Part shown: one piece after another, positions 20,981 to 30,711 of the stretch
Layout of the letters: each line of letters opens with the position of its first letter
How positions within the stretch are numbered: the first letter of the stretch is position 1
Assembly: GCA_002794785.1 (NCBI GenBank)
Contig: NBBA01000014.1
Location: 186,001 to 250,000 of the forward strand
Direction of reading: 5' to 3'
DNA from: Coniferiporia sulphurascens
Lineage: Eukaryota > Basidiomycota > Agaricomycetes > Hymenochaetales > Hymenochaetaceae
DNA length: 64,000 nt
Program-made: the position numbers and the translations under genes
Notes under the pieces: generated by a model
Databases searched by the model: none
What the model was told of the DNA's origin: nothing
The model's input: the letters and a program-made list of their open reading frames with translations, nothing else

Positions 20981-22148
20981 CTTCTCTGCTCCGTTGAAAA
21001 GAAGGTTTTCCAAGACTTAAAGGATGAGAAGTGTTAAAGATACATGTTTGCAACGCAGCTTAAAGTACTACGACAAAGTGGCCAAACCCACCGAGTTTGC
21101 GGTGGCGAGCCGCCCGGACAGACACTAAATGGGGGATTCGGAGTCCGAGCGGTGTCGGGTAGGGCCACAGTTGTAATCGACTGAGGCAGGTGCCACATAT
21201 CGGAGGTGGCGGTTGAATAAATATTAGTATCATCGTTTTAGAGCACAACGGCAACGCCAGGCCAATCATTCCTCCCCTATGAGTGTTATAGTAAATTTAT
21301 ATTTCATTGCCAGTCTTTCGTGCTTGACCTTGTAGTATAATGCACGTACCAGCTTTCAGGGCGCTCGGCTAGCTCGCGTCAACTTTGCAGTCGCTCAGCT
21401 CGAGAATCTGCTTTCGTCAAAGTGCGCATTGAGAGGAAGACAACAAGTTTCGCCGCCACACCTCATTGAGACCTTAAACCTTTGACATTCGCGTTCCATA
21501 AAAACCGACCACTGGTGCCCTCCTGCATATACAAGGTAAATTACTTCCCAACGCACATGGCATATAATCATTTTGGAAGTTCACTTTTTTCGTGGCGTAT
21601 GTGTTGTTGAACTAGCGATCGTGACTTTCTTCACTCGACGAGGAAATTAAGCGTACAGGAAAAGAAGAAAGGCTCGTGATTGGCGAATGTCAAGCGATAG
21701 ACGGAATCTTTGTCCTCCCGGTAAACTTTGTGTTCGCAATGAGCCTGTATTTCGCATGATAGGGTGATTACAGCGTCAGTAATTGATATTGTCGACTTCC
21801 TAAGATTCTCGACATTGCAACACATGGCCCTGCATGTTCACCATCGAGATCCGGTTCGACGATGGGCACATGTAAAGCCCTGATACATTCATCCCCTATA
21901 CGGACTACCAGCAGGCCTGACACCCGACACCGATGGGACAAGCGTAACACGGTATTACGGTATTAGGGGGGCCTAAACCAAGGCCTCGCTAGAATAAAAG
22001 CAGTCAGCAGGAGTATCGCGACTTAATCTATGCGGCTCCGTACTTAATATTAATCGTATTGATTATGCTTATTCTTCATTGAATCTTCAAGCGTCTTAAA
22101 ACACCTTTACCCGAGCAATTTTTCGAACTCCTTCAACGAATGGGAGCG
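20981..22148. other. Intergenic, no gene seen
   Basis: No convincing exon. Minus-strand open frames at 21631-21950 have mixed composition and no motif. The part next to 20981 is the upstream region of the preceding minus-strand gene. Confidence 0.4.
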
Positions 22149-23176
22149 TCAGAAGGACTCTTTCTCCTCATCAATGATCCGATTCAGTATCAGCTTCAGT
22201 TGGTCGAACAGGCCATCTGTCAGCTGGCATACTCCATCACCAGTGCACAAGCGGTAGCTCGGCATTGGCTGGTAGGAACCGATGAGCATTCGACCATCTT
22301 CAACACGCACGGATGCAAGGATATCGTCCGCATCCGGAATGCGTCCGAGCGGAGGAGGATTTCTTTGGTCTACGTATTTCAAAACACCATGTGTGAGAGC
22401 AGATGCTTACGTTCGACGACAAATCGGCGCACCAAAGACGTGCATCCACCCGCTCTGGGTCTGTATTGCGCCGTTTTTCCAAATCTCATCTTCCAATAGA
22501 CCTTTTTGGATAGCTTCGTGAAGAAGAGGAGGGAAGCTCTCTATGACGAACGGAAACCAGCGTTTGATTGTTATTAGTTTGCGGCACATTTAAGCTCCAC
22601 AAATACATACTATTCTCCACGAAATCGTTCAGCCCGCTGGCATTCTCATTCCCTCCGACTTCCTGAGATAGTACCGACAGCCAACCAAGTACTGTCTGAC
22701 TATTTACATTCCGGGGTCTGATGTCAAGGAAGCTCAGGCAGAACACAGGTTGTGCGAGTTCATCAACGTCAAAGAAATGATAGTATAGAGAGGGGTGTGA
22801 GGGGTCTTTTATCGAATCTTGCAACCCCCTTTGGTCTGAAGAACTTAGTCCACGAGTAAACATCCGCGAGGCGTCTGCGAGACGAAAAAAGTAAAGGAGT
22901 GTCTGAGCTTCAAAGGTGTTCTAGTGGCGGACTAGAGACGTATTATTTACCGAAAACCATGGTTTTGGGGGGTCGGTGTGATGGATAACCTTTAGTTTTC
23001 GGCACCGATGGTATGTGCCCGGGCAAACCAGGTCCGTAATGAACGCCATGGAAAAACGAACGCTGGACAGTTGACGACCTTACAAGACTGTAGGAGATGA
23101 TTGCACTTCGGGGGTTTCTTGCAGAAAGTCTGACTGTGTGTAGGGTCGCAATTCTCGAGGAGCAGAGAGTAGACAT
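22149..23176 (-). CDS. Unrecognised protein with a mitochondrial-type presequence
   Basis: The start MSTLCSSRIATLHTVRLSAR at 23176 opens about 45 residues rich in Arg, Ser and Thr with no acidic residue, typical of a mitochondrial targeting peptide. The exon ends PKTMVF before GTAAAT. The next begins DASRMFTRGLSSSDQ and contains YYHFFDVDELAQPVFCLSF and TVLGWLSVLSQEVG. Then come SFPPLLHEAIQKGLLEDEIW, GWMHVFGAPICRR, DADDILASVRVEDGRM and PSYRLCTGDGVCQLTDG, with the stop at 22149. The exon chain keeps phase throughout, so the gene looks real and intact. I do not recognise the family. A CACGTG lies upstream at 23255-23260. Confidence 0.68.
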
Positions 23177-23562
23177 AACACTATGCAGCGGTGTTGTGTA
23201 GTAGTAGTAATCAATACGGCATTCGGACGATCGTGAGTCGTAACCCGAGAAGACCACGTGATTCGTGCATGGCCGGTCTCGAATACGAAAACACGATTTT
23301 TTATCTGGTTTCTGCACTGAGGATAATAGATTCCAGGATGAGAGTTGCTGTTAATAACACTATTTACACTCGTCTAGTGCTTCAGTCCGCCCAAGAAAGG
23401 AAGTAGTACACCGCCGCACAACTTCGAAGACTGGGTATAACAGTCATGCTGAATTGAATTAAAAATGCCTGCAAAATCCATGTGGAAAATAAAATGGCTT
23501 TCGTAAACCGTACAAGTGCGGCGTCGTTTTCTGCTCCTCAACCAGATATGTGATGTCCTACT

Positions 23563-25032
23563 TTAGTTTTGGTCCTCAACAAGATTCATCACCGCCTTCA
23601 AGTCGGCCTGAACCATCTCCTTAACGAGCGAGTCGAAGTCTACGACACGCTTCCAGCCTAGCTTTTGCTCTGCCTTAGCCGGGTTTCCGAGAAGAAGTCT
23701 AAGGAAAGAGACGAATGAGATAATAAGATATTAGCGTCTAAAGGCAGTTGTGAACGGAATACTGTTAAGGACACTCACTCAACCTCCGCCGGTCTGAAGT
23801 ACCGAGGGTCGACCTTAACAACGGTCCGTCCGGTTGCAACGTCTATACCCTCCTCCTGCACGCCAGAGCCTCTCCACCTGCAGGGCGGTTATATCACGGC
23901 ATGAGGTAACGAGAAAACGAAAAGCCTCACTTTATTTGCATGTCAAGCTCAGCAAATGTCTTCTCCACGAATTCACGCACAGGGTGCGTTTCTCCAGTCG
24001 CCAGAACGAAGTCTTCCGGCTCAGGTTGCTGGAGCATCCGCCACATGCCTTCGACGTAGTCACGAGCTGAATGGATACATAGGTGTCAGGAAGTCGTCGT
24101 AGGGTTCGGTCCCAAGGCTTACCATGCCCCCAGTCTCGCTGAGCGTCAATGTTACCCAGGTAAAGGCAATGCTGCTTCCCTAACTTTATCTCCGCGGCCG
24201 CCCGAGTAATTTTTCGAGTTACAAACGTCCTCCCACGTCGTGGGCTCTCGTGATTGAATAAAATCCCGTTACACGCATACATTCCGTACGCCTCCCTATA
24301 ATTCACCGTAATCCAGTACGCATATAGCTTTGCAGCACCATACGGACTCCGCGGATAAAATGGCGTGGTTTCCGTTTGTGGGGTTTCAACAACCTTGCCG
24401 TATAGTTCGGAGGTCGAGGCCTGATAGAAGCGAACATGCTTCTCAAGACCACATGTTCGGATAGCGTCTAGGAGACGTAACGTGCCAAGACCATCGATAT
24501 CTCCAGTATATTCAGCCATCTCAAAAGAGACCTTGACGTGCGATTGAGCACCAAGGTTGTAAACCTCTGTTGGTTGAACTGAAGCAATGATGTAGACGAG
24601 ATTAGTGCTGTCGCCCAGATCACCATGATGAAGCTTCAGTTTGTTCGGCCCTACATAAATTTGGTTAGGCGTGTGCATGGACCAGTTATAAAGCAGATGG
24701 CGCACTTTCGTGTTGATCTTCGTAGAGATGGTGCAGACGACCAGTGTTAAAGCTCGAGGAGCGTCGCATGATTCCATGTACCTCGTAGCCCTTTTCAAGG
24801 AGCAATTCCGTCCTACCTACTGTCAGCCACATCATAACACTCCACCGTGTCGGCCCACTAACAGATAAGAACCATCTTGTCCAGTGATACCTTATTACCG
24901 TCGATTAGCAGCATACGACTAGAGATAATTGGACTAGGGCGCACCAGAGATAAGCGCAACTTTACGGTTCCGGTACTCATCTACGGGGGAAACTTTTATG
25001 TTGCCAAAAGGATGGGCAGATATGTCAGTCAT
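23563..25032 (-). CDS. GMD: GDP-mannose 4,6-dehydratase
   Basis: Converts GDP-D-mannose to GDP-4-keto-6-deoxy-D-mannose, the first step of GDP-L-fucose synthesis, in the cytosol with NADP. Exon 1 starts [11 protein letters not shown] at 25032. Splicing gives [19 protein letters not shown], the nucleotide-binding loop, across two short introns. [59 protein letters not shown] (Thr/Ser and Glu of the active site), [11 protein letters not shown] (Tyr and Lys), [12 protein letters not shown] and [18 protein letters not shown] follow. The frame ends ...DQN before TAA at 23563. The family usually has YGVAK where Ala is seen here, which is minor. It is on the strand opposite to GDP-fucose synthase. 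Strong identification. Confidence 0.93.
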
Positions 25033-25565
25033 GATAGCAGGAGTTTGTCGTCGATATGGAGTCTATAGTCGAACTCTTGGGGGATGTTCGATTAAACCAA
25101 TTGTTTGAGTGCTCACGTGATTAGCGCGTGATTCGGTGATCGCCATACTGTACTGCAAAAAAAATTCTAGACCGTAGGCCCCTGGTTCCTTGGCAGTATG
25201 CTTACCGGCTAAAAGGACACTCTGAAATATCACGCTGGTCACCTATAGGTCTGCGAGCGGATTATTTAAAAAAAATATGAAGTCCGAAGAAGTTAACGTT
25301 ATCCAAGTAATAAACCGCAAAAAGACTACTGAATTGCAAGGCAGACGTCGACGCGTGGACTAAGTACGTGAGTGTTCCATAGAACACGTCAACTTTAACA
25401 CACCTAGCCAGGGAGGTCCAGTCTTTTTTTCCTTTCAACTTTGACATCAGCACTTTTTAGTAGAATGCAACCGGTGGAGCTACACCAGTTAACCCAACAT
25501 TTTAACAGTAGGGGCGCGCACAAGTAGAGTGTACGTTACATGAGGTTTACAGAACAGGGAACAGC
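25033..25565. promoter_or_regulatory. Upstream region of GMD and 3' region of RPS22
   Basis: No gene seen. It contains TCACGTGATT (CACGTG at 25114-25119) close to the GMD start and AT-rich stretches near 25262-25280. Confidence 0.35.
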
Positions 25566-26254
25566 TTAGTAGACATAACCTAACAACTTCCCTCCGACGT
25601 TCTTTCGTCGTGCCTCCTCGTGGTCCAAGATACCAGACGACGTCGTCTAGACTCAAACTTAGTCAAATGTGGAATAGTCAGGTAGGTAAAGCCATACAAG
25701 AATGATGATCCCGAAACCGCGGGATGGGAGGAGCAAGTTGACCCAAGATTCAATCTGCGTGACTTGGACATTATAGCGTGGGGAGATGACGCCCGCCTTG
25801 TTCAGCCGGCCGTTGAGTTGAACGACAATTTTCCCGGCACGATGATCATCGATTAGTTCGAATTCGCCAATGTATCCTAAAAGAAATATTTTGGTCAATG
25901 CGTCTGATAAAAAGTAATGTAAGAGGGGAGGAGACATGTAGTCCATAAGAATGAGCCCCAAGACCGTAGAACTTCGACAGGAGGCTATCTGAGAGGACAA
26001 AAGCTACGATATTTCGGAACGTTAAAACGAGAGGAAGGTAGAAGCAATATCCCGCCAAACGTAGTTATCGTTCCGATAGTGTTTTGGAAAGAAAAAAGAC
26101 GTAAACTGGAACGGAGCTCACCATGACGCTGCATGACACTGAGATACTTTACGATGACTTTTGAGGATGGGCGGATGAGGACCTGACGCTTCCCACGGCG
26201 TTCGGCGTTGACGATGTTGTTCAAGCAGTCATTGAGAACAGAAACGCGGACCAT
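25566..26254 (-). CDS. RPS22: 40S ribosomal protein uS8 (S15a/S22)
   Basis: A small-subunit ribosomal protein of the cytosolic ribosome. The start [20 protein letters not shown] at 26254, then [64 protein letters not shown], and a last exon [19 protein letters not shown] ending LLGYVY before TAA at 25566 all match the family from end to end. Introns: the first after MQRHG, and the last running from GTATGG to TCTAG between IIIL and TTSSG. The usual family length of about 130 residues fits. It is divergent from RPS17. Confidence 0.95.
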
Positions 26255-26527
26255 ATCTGAAAGCTAGAATAGGGCTCGGCTTTGAGTGTCGCACTACGGA
26301 AAGTACGAGTCAAAGTGGAGCGGACCTGGAACGAGCGACGTTAGATGGAGACTTGCGTTGAAGTCGACGAGGGACGCGGTGTCCACGAAATTTGTGGTTG
26401 CGGCACGTGACGTTTACATACTGTACAGTTTAACCAGTCACGTGCGAAAAGGAGACGAACGAGTTTCCTCGCCCCAATACCCGCCGCCAACCGACAGCGA
26501 CAGCGTTAACGCACTCACAAAAACGAC
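26255..26527. promoter_or_regulatory. Shared divergent ribosomal-protein promoter with an inverted E-box pair
   Basis: A 273-bp spacer separates the two start codons. It carries GCACGTGAC (26403-26411) and GTCACGTGC (26437-26445), which are exact reverse complements of each other. Each holds a CACGTG, and 25 bp separate them. CACGTG is the Cbf1-type bHLH site, and Cbf1 has been linked to ribosomal-protein promoters in some yeasts. The role here is inference. Confidence 0.6.
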
Positions 26528-27127
26528 ATGGGACGTGTTCGGACAAAGACGACGAAGAGGGCCTCGCGGGTTCTCATTGAGAAATAGTGAGCTCTCCATC
26601 TTGCCGTGTACCACACACGGCTAATTATCGACAGCTACCCCCGCCTTACGCTCGATTTCCACACAAACAAGCGTATCATCGATGAAGTCGTACGTTATCC
26701 TTTCGTATGTAAAATTGGTGAAGCTCATGGTGGTATCTATTACAGGCTGTCGTTCCTTCCAAGCGCCTCCGCAACAAAATCTCCGGTTTCACTACGCATT
26801 TGATGAAGCGCATTCAGCGTGGACCGGTTCGTGGTATCTCCTTCAAACTCCAAGAGGAGGAGCGTGAACGCAAGGACAACTATGTCCCGGAAGTCTCTGC
26901 CCTTGACACCTCGTCTACTGGGCTGGAGGTTGACATCGACACCAAGGTAAGTGTAGTATTTACTGTCACGCCCCAAGCTTTGAATTTTTAATGCATTCCC
27001 TCAGGGCCTACTTGCCGCTCTTAACTTCGATACAATCCCTGTCACGGTTGTCTCGCCTACGTCGAATGTTCCGGAGCGTGGTGCTGGTCGTCGGGACCGG
27101 AAATTTGTGCCAGGTGCTGGACGATAA
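26528..27127 (+). CDS. RPS17: 40S ribosomal protein eS17
   Basis: Four exons with phase-consistent junctions: 26528-26586, 26635-26689, 26746-26946 and 27005-27127. The start [26 protein letters not shown], then [58 protein letters not shown] and ending in RKFVPGAGR match eS17 throughout. It is a cytosolic small-subunit protein. The first intron sits very early (codon 20), as is common for fungal ribosomal-protein genes. It is divergent from RPS22. Confidence 0.96.
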
Positions 27128-27486
27128 ACACCTCTTGTTCGCTTTACATGCTGCATATGTTGTATCCTTTGTTATGCCGACAAAACATGCCTTTTGCCTG
27201 TATGTTCAAGCTTGCTGAACAAGTCGCTGGGTTTTTTGTCTGCTGAAGACAAAGTTTGTGCGATGATGTGCAGGTGGTTGGTTATATGTGGTAACGACAG
27301 TCCAATCTGGTGGCTTGGAGTATATCTGTAGCCCGAGGCTCTATTACATTAAAAATCGACTGTATGGCCAATTATTCTGAAAGTCTAGCAGGGTTTGGGT
27401 TCGTAGGGGTGGCCAGTACCAGTACGGCTTAAAGTGTCTTTATTGCTTAAGCGACCCCGTAAGCTTCTCCTTTGAGGTGCACATCC
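27128..27486. other. Spacer between RPS17 and the next + strand gene
   Basis: 3' region of RPS17 and upstream region of the gene at 27487. I see nothing else in it. Confidence 0.35.
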
Positions 27487-28833
27487 ATGGCATCGGCGCC
27501 TGCTTTCACCTCCAACCAGCGCAAACAGGTCCCAGATTCTGAGAAAGTGAAACAGACGCAAACGAGAGCAACACATTCACCGTTCTGGGTTGTATGTCGA
27601 AATCCAATAACTGCAAACTCCTTTGTTCACTCTTCAACAGCTTTCCCGTCAGCTGCAGTTACGGTTGCAGTACGCTCGCTTAAAGGTGGACCACGGCTGG
27701 GTATGTTGCTTAAGTCACAACGTACTTTCTGCCCTCATTTACAGTTTTCTGCCCGCCAGCAAAAGCAGAGTCTCAACGAGGTCGAGAACCTTTACTTTCA
27801 CCACCGTCATCAGCAATACCACCGTCAACCGGTCCGCGTATCTCCAGAGTTGACGGAACAGCATATCGTCACCGCTTCCGAGGCGCCGGAAGAAAACACA
27901 ATTGAAGGGCAGGAGCAAGCTTCCAGACCAGGATTTTCACCAAATGCATCTGTTCCAGGGCATGAGTTAGACGGTGTATTAGTTCTAGAATTAGATCAGG
28001 CTCAACGGGGTCAAGACTTTTTGTCCGTGGACTATACTGAAGCGGAACCCCTAGGCGAAGTTACAACGCATCACCCTACGACTACGTCCTCCGACTGTTT
28101 TACTCCGGACGACTCATTGGAGACGGGTGCAGGCGAGATACGGGAGCCATATTCTTCAGCGACATTCTCAGCATCCCAGGCCCAGTCACTTGCCAACGTG
28201 TACGATGACGATGACAATGGAGTCACCGTTGAGGGGGATCCAAGAGAAGCCTCAGTCCTTGTGGTTAACAGTTTAAGCTCGGGGTCCAGATCTGCGGTGT
28301 TCATCGAGTCTGTTGCTGAAGTAGCCCCATTCACTAGCGAATCTGGGGTGCTTCGCACTAGTGCCGACGATGTATCCCAGACTCAACATCAGCCCGTCGT
28401 TAATGCCGCACCACGACCTGTCCAAACCCAACCTCTTCCCAGCTCTGGTTTGTCTTTCTTATTGTACTGTCTGTAAAGGTACATCACACTCATTCGCGTT
28501 TCCAACCTCGCAGCATCGAGCGATAATGCGACTAAGTCTCGCGTAGGCATGAAGCATACTAATACTCAACTTACTTCTGCTCCAAGTCGTTCTTCCGCTG
28601 CACTGACATATGATTCATTCTGGTCAACTCACGTGGCCAGTGCAACGACATACGGGTTTGGTCCATACGTAAACGGTGCGCGTTCGACGCAGGGGCCCCC
28701 TTTATCCTTACCAACAGCTACCGCTGCACGGGTTCCTGCGGGGCCATTACCGGCGAGCTTTCCACCTGATGGGAATGCTACAATGGCAGAGGCTACCGCA
28801 ATGGACGGTACCTCTGAAGAGCACTCCACCTGA
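27487..28833 (+). CDS. Unrecognised low-complexity protein with a conserved-looking N-terminal helix
   Basis: Starts MASAPAFTSNQRKQVPD at 27487. Splicing yields SRQLQLRLQYARLKVDHGW then QKQSLNEVENLYFHH, an amphipathic, probably helical N-terminal segment. After it comes a long acidic, Ser/Thr-rich, mostly disordered region with few predicted structural elements. The final exon starts after an intron at about 28447-28510 (ending CGCAG) and reads SSDNATKSRVG...YDSFWSTHV...GFGPYVNGAR, ending DGTSEEHST before TGA at 28833. I cannot name the family. The disordered acidic body would fit a nuclear or scaffold protein, but this is a guess. Confidence 0.62.
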
Positions 28834-29106
28834 TATAGGTGGAGTGTAATATATTCTTGTTTCCATCCATCTATCTCCTTTAGCATTTATGTGCCAGTGG
28901 TAACTGTAGATATTGTCATTGCATTTCACGTCTGATTTAATGTTGAATACATCTCATTACGTTTTTATTTTCCCTTATTTGGTCTGTTACTTTGGTCGGT
29001 GGCTCTAGATAGGCCTAGTACTAAGTGCCCCTTGCACCGCGCCGACTTGAACGCACTCAGTGTGTAATGTTGGCCAGCCGACCTTGACGATAGATTCACG
29101 ACCGCC

Positions 29107-30386
29107 ATGAGTATCCCAACTAGCGACGCACTATCCCTTGACCTGCATTCCCACAACCGACGCCATTCGCAAACCCACTCGTCGGTTCCGATAGTCTCGT
29201 TCTTTTCAAGTTCGCCGTCCGTCCAGACCACCAAGCCCGTTGAGAAACACAGCACAGAGACTGTGCAGAGGACGGCAATGTCTCTTCGCCACCGTTCGCC
29301 AACAGGGGCGACCTTGACTTCGAGTGCGCCTTCTAACGGTCATGCGCGCAGTTACGTGCAAAAACCAGCAAGTGAAGACAGCGATGACGGCAAGAAAGGG
29401 ATGAAGGATAGACGAACCATAGATTGGGAATTTCCACGAAAATTTTTACACTCTTCAATTGGTTTGTCTGCATTCTTTTTCACGCATACCTTGCTATAAC
29501 TCTTGAAATTGTCATTAGGATTTGTTGTCGTCCATCTGTATATCTCGCATACCTCGCCGATGAGGGTTGCCATGGTCCTGTCGGCGAGCTGTGCTGTTAT
29601 CACAAGTGTTGACATAGTTCGCCTCCGAAACCCACGCTTCGGTGTAATCTACGAAAAATTTCTTGGGTTTCTTATGCGCGAGTCTGAGAAGGTACGGCAG
29701 AGGCCAAACAAATTGTATCTCCTTGTACCGTCCTCATTCTGCAAAAAACAGCGGAAAACCAATGGCGTAATTTGGTATCTTCTTGGATGCATTTTTGTTT
29801 TAGTCGTTTATCCTCAGGACATAGCAGTCGTGTCTATTCTTATGTACGTCGCTCCTTCCTTCCTTGAAACCCGCGGATAGCCGACCTTACGACAATGACG
29901 TTCAGTTTATCTTGGTGCGACACGATTGCATCTTTTTTCGGTCGTCTTTACGGCCCGAGGACAAGTCCTCTCCCGCAGTCATTTACTATTCCTTTCACAA
30001 ATATCCGTATCCCCCTCCCCTTCGCGCGACGCAAATCAGTCGCAGGCTTCCTGGCGGGGGCATCAATGGGCTCTCTTATAACATTTGGTTTTTGGGGTTG
30101 GTTGGCGCACCTTAATACAACAGCATCTTCTCTACCCAAGGCCATATCAACGTTTGACGGATCAAATCCCAAGCTTGTAGTCATTTCTGTGGTAACAGGT
30201 CTCTTCGCCGGAATCGCTGAAGCAATAGGTATGTCTGTTAACGATGCGTACATTACCGAATCTTAAAACTTGTCATTTTCGTTGCATACAGACATAGGAT
30301 CCTTGGACGATAATCTTACATTACCAATAATCTCGGGCGGAGTGATTTGGGCATTATTCAAATGCGTCGATTACATCTTCTCGTAA
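29107..30386 (+). CDS. DGK1: CTP-dependent diacylglycerol kinase, DGK1-like (ER membrane)
   Basis: The family phosphorylates diacylglycerol to phosphatidate with CTP in the ER/nuclear membrane and counteracts lipin. The N-terminus is about 100 residues, polar and Ser/Thr-rich. The core begins IDWEFPRKFLHSSI/GFVVVHLYI, where RK.LH opens the first membrane segment. Further hydrophobic segments follow (VAMVLSASCAVI, VIWYLLGCIFVLVVYP). ILSWCDTIASFFGRLYGP is the CTP-transferase-like motif with conserved Asp, Ser and Gly. The C-terminus is SLDDNLTLPIISGGVIW, then ending VDYIFS before TAA at 30384. About five short introns keep phase. Dolichol kinase is the closest alternative, but SLDDNLTLP favours DGK1. 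Confidence 0.82.
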
Positions 30387-30711
30387 AATTTTATACCATT
30401 TTTATTTTCATGTTTCCAGCCACCCCGGCTTAGATTTTTTACGAACAATTGATCAGAATTTGTGGTTGTCCGGCGCTTTAAAAGAAATAGTAAGGGAAGG
30501 ATAGCTGGGCTTTCTCGATGAGAGGTAGTGTGTCTGCAATCTGCACAATGAATACAAGCGAACACACGCTGAGTTTAAATCTTCAAATGGAATGTATATG
30601 AGTACGGCTCAAATGGCGGAAGGCTTCGGGTGACGCCTATTGCCATATCATACCGCCTGTCCCCCAGCAAGTTGTTGAACTAGATTCCGATAATCTAGAT
30701 TCGTGCACATC
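30387..30711. other. Convergent 3' spacer
   Basis: AT-rich 3' regions of the DGK1-like and HCS1-like genes. Nothing else is seen. Confidence 0.35.

Noticed and set aside
12451..25119. CACGTG boxes upstream of many genes as one shared regulon
   Set aside because: About 15 are expected by chance in 64 kb; only the mirrored pair between the ribosomal-protein genes is kept as a finding.
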